A DNA stretch of 40,565 nucleotides. Source: DTKY01 sp037440765. GTDB lineage: Bacteria > Acidobacteriota > Terriglobia > Bryobacterales > Bryobacteraceae. Both the position numbers and the translations under genes were made by a program. Below the pieces are notes generated by a model. It was not told the DNA's origin. It was given only the letters and a program-made list of their open reading frames with translations, and made no database searches. Of this stretch, positions 25,262 to 33,486 are shown piece by piece; position 1 is the first letter of the stretch; every line of letters starts with the position of its first letter. Where the stretch lies: positions 1 through 40,565 of the forward strand of contig JBBITL010000040.1 in assembly GCA_037440765.1 (NCBI GenBank), written 5' to 3'.

Positions 25262-26185
25262 CTAGCTCTCGCGCCCCGCCGTTAGGGCCGGGTTCGGCAG
25301 GTAGCGCGCCTCTCTGAGTTTTTCGAGTACTGCGGCTAGCTCAACTTTAGCATCCACCGGCATTGGGCCCACAGGGCGCCTGCACCGGCCGGCCCTCATC
25401 CCCGCCATGTTCATGGCCTCCTTGATCACCGACGGGAAGGTGGCCAGCGAGAATGCCTGCCGCAGAGGGTCCGCAAGCGCCTGCAAGCGCGCCGCCTTAT
25501 CCAGCGCGCCGGCCCGGTAGGCGTCGTGGAGGTCCACGAAGAGACGGGGAACGAGGTTGGCGCAGGCGGCTACGGCGCCCACGCAGCCCATGCGCAACCC
25601 GTCCAGCACCATGTGGTCGCGGCCCATGAACACCGCGAGGCCCGCCCGCTTCCATTCCGGGATCAGCTCCAGCCTGCCGCTTGAGTCCTTCAAGCCGATG
25701 AAGTTCTCGTGCGCCTTGGCGACGCTGCCGAGCGTGTCCGGGGTCAGCTCGACTCCCGTCCGCTCCGGGATGTTGTAAGCCAGCACGGGGATGCGCACGC
25801 TGCGGCATACCTCCGAGTAATGCTCGTAGAGTTCCTCCGATGACGGCTTCAGGTAGTAGGGCGTGATGACCACGGCACAGTCCACTCCGTCCTGCTCCGC
25901 CTGCTGCGCCAGCCGGACCGTCTCGGCCGTGGTGATGGCGCCGACGTTGGCATACACCGGAAGCCGCCTGGCCGTGGCTTGCGCGCAGAAGCGCGCGGCG
26001 ACGGTTCTCTCCTCCTCGGTGAGCGCGAAGAACTCGCCCTGGCCACCCAGGACGAACAGCCCGTGGACACCGCCGGCGATCAGCGCCTCCAGATGCTCCT
26101 GCCAGGCGCCGTAATCGACCGCCTCGTTTTCCCGGAACGGCGTGATTACAGCCGGCACAATCCCCTGCAACGGCGCGGTAGCCAT
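25262..26185 (-). CDS. DapA/N-acetylneuraminate lyase superfamily aldolase or lyase
   Basis: A 307-aa class I aldolase-fold protein. The Schiff-base lysine is K166 (FIGLKDSSG) and the catalytic tyrosine is Y137 (AYNIPERTG). The loop that reads GTTGE in true dihydrodipicolinate synthases is GGQGE here (47-51), so lysine biosynthesis is unlikely. A sugar-acid or hydroxyproline-type substrate is more probable, but unproven. It is divergent from an M20 dipeptidase gene with 36 bp between the starts. A repeat element follows its stop. Confidence 0.85.
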   Translation of the reverse strand: MATAPLQGIVPAVITPFRENEAVDYGAWQEHLEALIAGGVHGLFVLGGQGEFFALTEEERTVAARFCAQATARRLPVYANVGAITTAETVRLAQQAEQDGVDCAVVITPYYLKPSSEELYEHYSEVCRSVRIPVLAYNIPERTGVELTPDTLGSVAKAHENFIGLKDSSGRLELIPEWKRAGLAVFMGRDHMVLDGLRMGCVGAVAACANLVPRLFVDLHDAYRAGALDKAARLQALADPLRQAFSLATFPSVIKEAMNMAGMRAGRCRRPVGPMPVDAKVELAAVLEKLREARYLPNPALTAGRES

Positions 26186-26221
26186 GCTTTCATTCTATTC
26201 CCCGGCTTATCATCTAGTTGT

Positions 26222-27577
26222 ATGAACTACTACCAGGCGAACCGCGAAGCTTTTCTGGAGGGGCTGAAGACCTTCCTCCGGATCCCCAGCATCAGCACCC
26301 TTTCGGAGCACCAGCCGGACATCCGCCGCGCGGCCGAATTCGTGCGCGGCGAGCTCGGCTCGGCCGGCCTCAACTCCGCCCAGCTCATCGAGGGCGAGGG
26401 CAACCCGCTGGTCTATGCCGAGTGGCTGGGCGCTCCCGGCAAGCCCACGCTGCTGTTCTACGGCCACTACGACGTGCAGCCTCCCGATCCCCTGGAGGAG
26501 TGGAAATCGCCGCCCTTCGAGCCCACGCTTCGCGGCGAGGACCTGTTCGCCCGGGGCGCCTCGGACGACAAGGGGCAGCTCTACATCCTCATAAAGGCTG
26601 TGGAAGGTTTTCTGAAGACCAGCGGCCGGCTGCCGGTCAACGTCAAGTTCCTGATCGAGGGCGAGGAGGAATTCGGCGGCAAGCACATCTCGGCCTACGT
26701 CTCCTCGAAGCCCGAGCGCATCAGGGCCGATGCCGCCGTGATCTCCGACACCGAGATGTTCGCTCCCGGCCTGCCCACGCTGTGCGTCGGCCTGCGTGGG
26801 ATCGTCTATCTGGAACTGGAAGCGCAGGGCGCCGGCCACGACCTCCACTCGGGCGTTTACGGCGGCGCCGCTCCCAATCCCATACAGGCCATCGCCGAAG
26901 TCCTCTGCGCCTTGAAGGACCGCGAAGGCCACATCCTCATTCCCGGCTTCTACGACCGCGTGCGCCCGCCCAGCCGCGAGGAGCGCGAGGCCTGGGCCCG
27001 CCTCCCCTTCGACGAGGAGCAGTACAAGCGCAAGGAGATGGAGGTCACTGAATTGGTCGGGGAACCCGAGGTGCCTCTGTTCGAGCGCATCTGGGCGCGC
27101 CCCACCCTGGAGGTTCACGGCATCCGCGGCGGCTTCACGGGCGAAGGCGCCAAGACCGTGATACCAGCGCGCGCCACGGCCAAGGTCAGCATGCGTCTGG
27201 TGGCGGACCAGGCGCCCGGGGAAGCGCTGGAACAATTCAAGGCGGCGGTCACCAAAGCGTGCCCCAGAGGTGTCACCGTCCAGGTGAAGCTGATTCACGG
27301 CGCGGCGCCCTCGCTGGTCGACCCCACCAACCCTTTCATCCAGGCCTCGGCCAAGGCCATGAGCGAGGTTTTCGGGAAGCAGACGGTTTATATCCGCTCC
27401 GGCGGCTCGATTCCGATCGTGGGCCTGTTCGACCAGCACATGGGGATTCCCAGCGTGTTGATGGGCTTCGGCCTGCCCGACGACAATCTTCACGCTCCCA
27501 ACGAGAAGTTCCACCTGCCCAACTTTTACCGCGGCATCGAGGCGGTGGCGCGCTATCTGGAAATCTCGGGGCAGTAG
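26222..27577 (+). CDS. M20-family dipeptidase/peptidase
   Basis: A 451-aa di-zinc peptidase. GHYDVQPPDP provides H82 with D84, ARGASDDKG provides the bridging D115, and IEGEEEFGG provides the E149/E150 pair (general base and ligand). DTE at 176-178 supplies another ligand. The sequence follows the carnosinase/DapE-like dipeptidase branch, including the GAGHDLHSGVYGG lid segment. ATG at 26222 is used; the frame is open upstream but overlaps the divergent gene. Probably cytoplasmic turnover of small peptides. Confidence 0.92.
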   Translation: MNYYQANREAFLEGLKTFLRIPSISTLSEHQPDIRRAAEFVRGELGSAGLNSAQLIEGEGNPLVYAEWLGAPGKPTLLFYGHYDVQPPDPLEEWKSPPFEPTLRGEDLFARGASDDKGQLYILIKAVEGFLKTSGRLPVNVKFLIEGEEEFGGKHISAYVSSKPERIRADAAVISDTEMFAPGLPTLCVGLRGIVYLELEAQGAGHDLHSGVYGGAAPNPIQAIAEVLCALKDREGHILIPGFYDRVRPPSREEREAWARLPFDEEQYKRKEMEVTELVGEPEVPLFERIWARPTLEVHGIRGGFTGEGAKTVIPARATAKVSMRLVADQAPGEALEQFKAAVTKACPRGVTVQVKLIHGAAPSLVDPTNPFIQASAKAMSEVFGKQTVYIRSGGSIPIVGLFDQHMGIPSVLMGFGLPDDNLHAPNEKFHLPNFYRGIEAVARYLEISGQ

Positions 27578-27604
27578 CCTCTCCGGGGCCTAGCGCCGGG
27601 ACCT

Positions 27605-28735
27605 ATGCACAGCGTCGCCGTTCGCCGAAGGCTGCGCGGCCTTGAACGCCGGTTCAGAGAGGTTCGCCTGTTTGCGAGGGCGATGGTTTCGCCCCGGCAT
27701 CCGATCCTCGCCCACCTGGTGCCCACCCGGCGCTGCAACCTCGCCTGCGCGTTCTGCAACGAGTACGACGCCCACTCGCCGCTGCTGCCAGCGGACGAGT
27801 TGCTGCGGCGCATCGACCTGCTCGCCGCCCTGGGCACGACTATCATCACCCTCAGCGGCGGGGAGCCGCTTCTTCATCCCGATCTGGAGCCGCTCATCCG
27901 GCATATCCGCCGGCGCGGGATCATAGCGACTGTCATCACCAACGGCTACCTCCTGACTCCCGGGCGCATCACGAGCCTGAACAGCGCCGGGCTGGACTTC
28001 CTTCAGATCAGCATCGACAACGTGACGCCGGACGATACCTCGAGGAAGAGCCTGGCGGTGCTCGATCAGAGGCTCAAATGGCTTGCCGAGGGCGCCGAGT
28101 TCGGCGTGGTGGTCAACTCGGTGCTCGGCAGCCAGATCCGGAATCCGGAGGACGTGCTCATCGTCGCCCGCCGGGCTCGGGGCCTCGGTTTCACCTGTAC
28201 CGTTGGCGTTATCCATGGGGATGGGGGACAGTTGGGGCAATCCCTTGCGGAGCAGCACCAGCGAGTTTACGAGGAGGCCTTGAGGATCGGCACGCCACTG
28301 TTCTCCTTCGCCCACTACCACCGCTTCCAGAAGAACGTCATGCGGCGGCTGCCCAACGACTGGCATTGCCCGGCGGGGAGCCGCTACCTCTACATCTGCG
28401 AACACGGCCTCGTGCATTGGTGCTCCCAGCGGCGCGGCTGTCCGGGGAGAACGCTTGAGGAGTACACCAAGGAGGACCTGGATCGCGAGTACAACACCGT
28501 GAAAGCCTGTGCCCCCTACTGCACGATTTCCTGCGTCCACCAGACGGCCGTGCTCGACCACTTCAGGGTGAACCCCAGGGAAGCGCTGGCCCAGTTTCTG
28601 GCCATGCGACGGGAATGTGGCGCAGGCCGGCGCACGCCCATCGCCATACGAATCCTGTACTGGCTATTCCTGCAAAGCCGCCTGCGGCGCCTGTTCGAGC
28701 GGATCGCACTGCGGCTGTTGGGGGTGCGCAGATAG
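27605..28735 (+). CDS. Radical SAM protein with Cys-rich C-terminal half
   Basis: A 376-aa radical SAM enzyme: CNLACAFC (C44, C48, C51), then SGGEPLLHPDLEPL. In this core it resembles HpnH-like and SPASM-containing enzymes. The C-terminal half adds several cysteines (WHCPAG, YICEHG, HWCSQRRGCPG, CAPYCTISC), enough for an auxiliary Fe-S cluster. The last 40 residues are basic and hydrophobic, perhaps membrane-associating. It follows the dipeptidase by 27 bp and precedes a beta-barrel gene. Substrate unknown. Confidence 0.82.
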   Translation: MHSVAVRRRLRGLERRFREVRLFARAMVSPRHPILAHLVPTRRCNLACAFCNEYDAHSPLLPADELLRRIDLLAALGTTIITLSGGEPLLHPDLEPLIRHIRRRGIIATVITNGYLLTPGRITSLNSAGLDFLQISIDNVTPDDTSRKSLAVLDQRLKWLAEGAEFGVVVNSVLGSQIRNPEDVLIVARRARGLGFTCTVGVIHGDGGQLGQSLAEQHQRVYEEALRIGTPLFSFAHYHRFQKNVMRRLPNDWHCPAGSRYLYICEHGLVHWCSQRRGCPGRTLEEYTKEDLDREYNTVKACAPYCTISCVHQTAVLDHFRVNPREALAQFLAMRRECGAGRRTPIAIRILYWLFLQSRLRRLFERIALRLLGVRR

Positions 28736-28770
28736 CGGATTAGCGGACTATACTTGGTGTGGGAGCAGGT

Positions 28771-29478
28771 ATGCGTCCAGCCGCGGTGCTATCCACCCTT
28801 GTTGCGTTAGGGGCGGCCGGCGAGGCCCGCGGAGAGTGGCGTGCCGCTGCGTACCTGGGCGCCGCGACTACGCGGCCCAGCACCGTTCATATAGAGCAAC
28901 CGGCGCTGGCGACCAGCCTTCGCTTCCAGCCGGTCAGGTTTGAAGGGCGGTCATTTGAGCCCGCGCTCTACTATGGCTACCGGCTCGGCTACTTCTTCTG
29001 CGAACGGTTGGGAGCGGAGGCCGAGTTCATCCACCTCAAGGCCTACGGCCACGTGGACCGCTTGGTGGAGGTGGAGGGCGAGCTGCGCGGCGCGCCGCTC
29101 AGGGCCCGTCTCCCGATGAACACGATCGTCGGCCGGTTCAGCATCTCGCACGGCCTGAATATGCTCGTGGCCAACGTGGTCTACACGCGCCGCCTGTCCA
29201 GACCGCGCTGGCTTTCCGTGGCAGCCCGGGCGGGAGCGGGCCCCACGATCCCGCATCCGGAGAGCGAGATCATGGGTTCCGGCCGGCAGGGCTACCAGCT
29301 CGGCCGGCCTGCCCTGCACCTGGCCGGAGGCGCGGAGTTGCGTCTCTGGCGGGGGCTCCACTGGCTGACCGAATACAAGTACACCCGCACCAGGCAGCGG
29401 GTCAAGGTCGCTTCCGGGCACGCTGAATCGCTGTTCCGCACGCACCATGCTGTGTTCGGGCTCGGAGTGCGTTTCTGA
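28771..29478 (+). CDS. Outer-membrane beta-barrel protein
   Basis: A 235-aa exported protein. The signal peptide (MRPAAVLSTLVALGAAGEARG) is followed by alternating amphipathic strands with many aromatic residues and a C-terminal phenylalanine (FGLGVRF), the usual OM-insertion end. It resembles small 8-stranded barrels in size; no named family is certain. ATG at 28771 has GGAG 6 nt upstream, so the GTG at 28759 is not used. It lies 35 bp after the radical SAM gene. Confidence 0.72.
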   Translation: MRPAAVLSTLVALGAAGEARGEWRAAAYLGAATTRPSTVHIEQPALATSLRFQPVRFEGRSFEPALYYGYRLGYFFCERLGAEAEFIHLKAYGHVDRLVEVEGELRGAPLRARLPMNTIVGRFSISHGLNMLVANVVYTRRLSRPRWLSVAARAGAGPTIPHPESEIMGSGRQGYQLGRPALHLAGGAELRLWRGLHWLTEYKYTRTRQRVKVASGHAESLFRTHHAVFGLGVRF

Positions 29479-29640
29479 ATGCCGCGCCGGGGCGCCTGGA
29501 GTCTGCCATCGAGCTGCGCCGCGCGCTCCTGAGGGAAAAGCTCCCCGGCGAGTGGGCGCGCCAGCTCGACGGCAACGCCATCTGCTCTTGCCCGCCCGAA
29601 GATCTCGTGGTCGAGGACTTCGGCCCCAGGGGAGGCTCCC
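29475..29640 (+). other. Coding-like frame without a standard start, possible gene remnant
   Basis: Directly after the barrel gene, the frame starting around CTG 29475 reads LESAIELRRALLREKLPGEW then ARQLDGNAICSCPPEDLVVE. It shows a strong G/C preference at third positions, like the real genes here. No ATG, GTG or TTG opens it and it runs into the 3' end of comM on the opposite strand. It may be a truncated gene, a CTG-initiated small protein or chance. Confidence 0.25.
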
Positions 29641-31161
29641 TCAGCTCCAGTAGTTCCGGTCGAGGCTGCGGTATTGGACGGCTTCGGCGACATGCTTGGC
29701 CGTGACGGCGTCCGAGCCGCCCAGGTCGGCGATGGTGCGGGAGACCTTCAACAGGCGGTTGTGAGCGCGGGCCGAAAGCCCCATCCGGCGCACGGCCATC
29801 TCCAGCGTGCGCTCGCCGGCTTCGTCGAGTTCACACAACTTGCGCAGCAGCCGGGTCGGGATCTGCGAGTTGTAGAACCCCCGCGCCTGCTGGACGGCGC
29901 GCGTGCGCTCGACGCGCCCGCGGATCTCGGCCGAGGACTCGCCGGCCTCGCGCGTCCGCATCTCCCGGTAGGGGACCGCGGGCACCTCGATGTGCAGATC
30001 GATCCTGTCCAGCAGCGGTCCGGAGATCTTGCGAAGGTAGCGCTGTATGATCCCGCCCGTGCAGCGGCACTCGCGCGTCGTGTCCCCGTGATAACCGCAG
30101 GGGCAGGGATTCATGGCCGCCACCAGCATGAAGCTCGCCGGAAAGCAGAGCGTCATGCTGGACCGGGCTATAGTCACCGAGCCGTCCTCCAGCGGCTGGC
30201 GCAACAGTTCGAGCACGTTGCGCGGGAACTCCGGGAACTCGTCCAGAAACAGAACGCCGTGATTGGCAAGGCTCGCTTCGCCGGGGCGGGGAATTCCCAC
30301 GCCCCCGCCAACAAGACCGGCGTCGGATACCGTGTGGTGCGGCGCGCGGAAGGGGCGCTTCGACAGCAGCCCGGCCCCCTGCGGCAGATAGCCCGCGACG
30401 CTGTGAATCTTGGTGGTCTCAAGCGCCTCCTCCAGGGTCAGCGGCGGCAGCACGCCCGCCAGCCTCTTGGCCAGCATGGTCTTGCCCGAGCCGGGAGGAC
30501 CGATCAGGAGAACATTGTGAACGCCCGCGGCGGCGACCTCGAGGGCGCGCTTGGCCGTTCCCTGGCCGCGCACATCCCGGAAGTCCGGGGCGGAGGCTGC
30601 GGCTTCGGCGCTCAAGGCGGTCACCGGCGCCGACGCCGCGAATTTCTCCGGGCTTTCCAGCAGCGCTACGACTTCGCAGAGGTGCCGCACGCCGAACACC
30701 CGGACGCCTTCGACGACGGCCGCCTCGGCCGCATTCTCGTGCGGGACGATCACGCTCTCCAGCCGGTTCTGCCGGGCGCAGGCGGCGATGGAAAGTGCGC
30801 CGCGGACCGGACGTATGCTGCCGTCCAGCGAGAGTTCCCCCACCAAGAGGTGGCCGTTAGTCTTGGGCGCCAGGCCCATAGCCCCCAGAATCCCGACGGC
30901 CATGGGGAGGTCGAATCCCGCGCCCTCCTTGCGCACGTTGGCCGGCGCCAGGTTGATGGTTACGGCCTTGTTGGGATAGCCGAAGCCGGAATTCAGCAGG
31001 GCGCTCTTGATGCGCTCCCGGCTCTCACGGACGGCCGTGTCGGGCATCCCGACGGTGACAAAGTCCCTGGCCGACCCCGACGCCCACAAGTCCACCTCCA
31101 CATCGATCAGGTGGGCGTCGATGCCGTAAACCGCCGCGCTGCGAGTCGTGAACAGAGCCAA
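29641..31161 (-). CDS. comM: ComM/YifB-family AAA+ ATPase
   Basis: A 506-aa protein, the same length as E. coli ComM, a helicase promoting branch migration during natural transformation. An N-terminal Lon-like domain (GMPDTAVRESRERIKSAL) precedes the magnesium-chelatase-type AAA+ core. Walker A is GPPGSGKT (221-228) and Walker B is GVLFLDEFPEF. A Cys-rich loop (NPCPCGYHGDTTRECRC) and the YRSLDR C-terminus are family features. TTG at 31161 is chosen because it gives the usual N-terminus, though the nearest Shine-Dalgarno-like GGGGAG is about 15 nt away. The frame stays open to 32331, but that stretch is antisense to the methyltransferase gene. Confidence 0.9.
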   Translation of the reverse strand: MALFTTRSAAVYGIDAHLIDVEVDLWASGSARDFVTVGMPDTAVRESRERIKSALLNSGFGYPNKAVTINLAPANVRKEGAGFDLPMAVGILGAMGLAPKTNGHLLVGELSLDGSIRPVRGALSIAACARQNRLESVIVPHENAAEAAVVEGVRVFGVRHLCEVVALLESPEKFAASAPVTALSAEAAASAPDFRDVRGQGTAKRALEVAAAGVHNVLLIGPPGSGKTMLAKRLAGVLPPLTLEEALETTKIHSVAGYLPQGAGLLSKRPFRAPHHTVSDAGLVGGGVGIPRPGEASLANHGVLFLDEFPEFPRNVLELLRQPLEDGSVTIARSSMTLCFPASFMLVAAMNPCPCGYHGDTTRECRCTGGIIQRYLRKISGPLLDRIDLHIEVPAVPYREMRTREAGESSAEIRGRVERTRAVQQARGFYNSQIPTRLLRKLCELDEAGERTLEMAVRRMGLSARAHNRLLKVSRTIADLGGSDAVTAKHVAEAVQYRSLDRNYWS

Positions 31162-31257
31162 CCCTACAGGTAGTGTCTCCCCGGGCAGGTTGCTCTCACC
31201 CCGGCCTCCCCCCGGTGAGTTGGGATCGCCGGGAGGAAGTGCGATGATGGGGTCTCT

Positions 31258-32025
31258 ATGCGGCCAAGAACCTTGCGCTACCTGGGGCTGGGGGTGTTGC
31301 TCCTCCTGATTTCCGCCGCCGCCGTGCTGACGCTGGACGCTTTCGGGCCGCTGCGGTACCGCTGGGCCAGCAAGCTCATTGTGGCCAACCGCCAGCAGGT
31401 GGTGGACGCTTTTGCAATCCTCTTTCACCATGAGGGCGACCGGACCTACAACAGCCTCCGCTGGCTCGGCACGCCGCTCCAGAAAAACCCCATGGACCTG
31501 TGGATTTACCAGGAAATGCTGCACGAACTGAAGCCGGACGTGGTGGTCGAATGCGGAACCTACAAGGGCGGCACGGCCTTCTATCTGGCTCGCCTTATGG
31601 ACCTGCTTGGAAAGGGGCGCGTCGTCACCATCGACATCGAGCGGCACCCGGACCTGCCCCAGCATCCGCGGATCACTTACCTGCTGGGCTCCTCCACCGC
31701 GCCCGCCGTTGTAGCCCAGGTGCGCGGCAGCATCAAGCCCGGCGAGACCGTTCTCGTGCTGCTCGACTCGGATCACTCGATGAGACACGTGCTCGATGAA
31801 CTGCGGCTGTACAACGGACTGGTGACTCCGGGCAGCTACCTGGTGGTGGAGGACACGCACTTCAACGGGCATCCCATCCTGCCCAAGCACGGCCCGGGTC
31901 CCATGGAGGCCCTGGATCAGTTTCTGAAGGAGAACCAGGACTTCGAGATAGACACGGCCCGCCAGAAGCTCATGTTCACCTTTAACCCCCGCGGATACCT
32001 GGTGAAGAAACCGTCCGCCCGCTGA
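31258..32025 (+). CDS. CmcI-type (cephalosporin hydroxylase family) SAM methyltransferase
   Basis: A 255-aa protein with an N-terminal membrane anchor (about residues 6-27). The following domain matches the CmcI/rhamnosyl O-methyltransferase family: GTPLQKNPMDLWIYQEML, the SAM loop VVVECGTYKGGTA, VVTIDIE, LVLLDSDHS (metal-binding acidic/His cluster) and YLVVEDT. The family methylates sugars or antibiotic precursors; the target here is unknown. ATG at 31258 lacks a close ribosome site, whereas GGGAGGA at 31231 is placed for an out-of-frame ATG at 31244 that opens a 21-codon frame. The C-terminal Ser-Ala-Arg and the stop come from a repeat element. Confidence 0.87.
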   Translation: MRPRTLRYLGLGVLLLLISAAAVLTLDAFGPLRYRWASKLIVANRQQVVDAFAILFHHEGDRTYNSLRWLGTPLQKNPMDLWIYQEMLHELKPDVVVECGTYKGGTAFYLARLMDLLGKGRVVTIDIERHPDLPQHPRITYLLGSSTAPAVVAQVRGSIKPGETVLVLLDSDHSMRHVLDELRLYNGLVTPGSYLVVEDTHFNGHPILPKHGPGPMEALDQFLKENQDFEIDTARQKLMFTFNPRGYLVKKPSAR

Positions 32026-32039
32026 CGCTCGCGGTTCGG
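32012..32039 (+). repeat. Palindromic intergenic repeat, copy C (left half)
   Basis: CGTCCGCCCGCTGACGCTCG plus GCGGTTCGG matches 2253-2280 at 27 of 28 bases. The right arm of the palindrome is missing; the sequence changes directly after and meets the stop of the opposite gene at 32043. The TGA at 32023-32025 is the methyltransferase stop. Confidence 0.75.
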
Positions 32040-32042
32040 TTG

Positions 32043-32882
32043 CTACGGCTCGACCCGGAAAGTCCCCCGGCTCTCGCTCGCCTGGCCTGCCACCTCGTCG
32101 CGGGCCGTAATGACAAGCGTGTATTCGCCGGGCGTGGTCTTGGGCTGCACGGTCAGGCTGATGACGCCGGGGACGTAGCGCCTCGGATAGAACGACGGGC
32201 TTTGCTCTCCAGCGGCACGCGGTTCGGTGAACAACTGCTTGCCGGACGGGCTGATAATCGAGAGCCCGTAGTAGACATCTGTGCGGTTTCCCTCGCCGAG
32301 CTTGAAGCCTGTGATGTCGAAGCGCGCCCACAGCGTATCCCCGGGCCGGTAGACGGCGGATACCAGCGGCGAACGGTCGTCCTCTCCGGCGAAAAAGCGG
32401 ATGTTCCGCACCGCCAGCGGGCCGCCTGTCTGCACCTGGCGGCTCTGGATGTTGAAAAATGTCTCCGACCTCACCTCGGCTCCGGCGCGGCCGTCCCGGA
32501 CCACCGCCAGGATTCTGAAACGTCCCGCCAGGGCGTGCGGCGGTAATAAAAAGTGATGCCGGACCTTGGGAAGCCAGTCCTTGTCATGCTCGCTGAGCGC
32601 GGTCTCGATGCGGCCCGTCTCCGGTTCCACCAGGGCGACGCCGTCAGGGTCCGACACCTCTATGCGGTACGTAAAAGCCACCTTGCGCTCGGGGCTCACT
32701 CCGTAGCCTTGGACCATGAAGCTGTAGAAGACAGTCTCGCCGGGCCGGAAGGGCTCGGCGCCTACGGGCGGTCCGTCCTCGTACTGCTGCACGGAAGCCT
32801 CGGCCACCGCCAGCGGCCTGGCCGGTTGCTGGGCATGTGCAACCATGCCGGCGGCGGCCGCGATGAGCGGAAGCGTCCGCAT
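32043..32882 (-). CDS. Exported uncharacterised protein with two beta-sandwich-like segments
   Basis: A 279-aa protein with a signal peptide ending near VAHAQ. Two similar stretches follow: FRPGETVFYSFMVQGYGV near residue 45 and YRPGDTLWARFDITGF near residue 180. Each is followed by a strand-rich region on properties such as VSDPDG and IISPSG, suggesting a duplicated Ig/CARDB-like domain. No enzyme motif is visible. The gene lies 6 bp after a lipoprotein gene on the same strand, so both probably act in the periplasm. I do not recognise a named family. Confidence 0.7.
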   Translation of the reverse strand: MRTLPLIAAAAGMVAHAQQPARPLAVAEASVQQYEDGPPVGAEPFRPGETVFYSFMVQGYGVSPERKVAFTYRIEVSDPDGVALVEPETGRIETALSEHDKDWLPKVRHHFLLPPHALAGRFRILAVVRDGRAGAEVRSETFFNIQSRQVQTGGPLAVRNIRFFAGEDDRSPLVSAVYRPGDTLWARFDITGFKLGEGNRTDVYYGLSIISPSGKQLFTEPRAAGEQSPSFYPRRYVPGVISLTVQPKTTPGEYTLVITARDEVAGQASESRGTFRVEP

Positions 32883-32888
32883 GTCTTT

Positions 32889-33455
32889 CTACCGGTCCGG
32901 CTTCCGCTCCGGGAGGAAGTCGGACTTCGCCTCCATCCTGAGCGGTATCTGTATCATGGCCAGACGGGCGTCGGCCGGGTCGAAGGCGTCGTCTGAGACG
33001 CGCAACTGGTAGTCCCCGCGGGGGGCGTCGAACAGGACCCGGCCAACGGCCGTCTCGGCAGGCTTGAGCCGGCGAAGCAGCCCCAGCCAGTCATCCACGC
33101 CTTCCGAGTCGGTCAGTTCGTCGTACTCGGCCCCCGAACGGGCCACCAGCGCCACGCGGGGCGCCGATACCGTGTTGGCGCCGCTGTTGGTTATGCTGAG
33201 GCGCAGGAGCAGGAACCGGTGCTGCGGAATGCGCACTTGGGCGCCCTCGCCCAGCCGGGCCCGCCACTCCGACTCCAGGACGTTGTAGATCAGCGGCCCG
33301 GCTTCGGCCCGCTCACCCATGGCGTAGATCCGCACTGTGCGGTTCTCCTGCGTACACCCGCCAGCCGCCAGCAGGAGCAGCAGCACGGCGGCTGTGCGGT
33401 ACGCACCGTGGGGACATGGCAGCCGGGACACGATGTATGGCACCTCCGGATTCAT
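32889..33455 (-). CDS. Lipoprotein with DUF4352-like domain
   Basis: A 188-aa protein. A hydrophobic stretch ends in the lipobox LAAGGC, so it is a lipid-anchored exported protein. The rest (IYNVLESEWRARLGEG, FLLLRLSITNSGANTVSAP, GRVLFDAPRGDYQL) follows the immunoglobulin-like DUF4352 pattern seen in many secreted proteins. The start at ATG 33455 leaves an N-region of over 20 residues before the hydrophobic core, longer than usual. Cotranscribed with the next gene; function unknown. Confidence 0.72.
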   Translation of the reverse strand: MNPEVPYIVSRLPCPHGAYRTAAVLLLLLAAGGCTQENRTVRIYAMGERAEAGPLIYNVLESEWRARLGEGAQVRIPQHRFLLLRLSITNSGANTVSAPRVALVARSGAEYDELTDSEGVDDWLGLLRRLKPAETAVGRVLFDAPRGDYQLRVSDDAFDPADARLAMIQIPLRMEAKSDFLPERKPDR

Positions 33456-33486
33456 GCTACCAGATTGCGGCAGCGGCCCTCAGGCG

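Noticed and set aside
31162..32331. In-frame 390-codon extension upstream of comM
   Set aside because: It is antisense to the well-supported methyltransferase gene, its sequence is not ComM-like, and the core from 31161 already has the usual 506-aa length.
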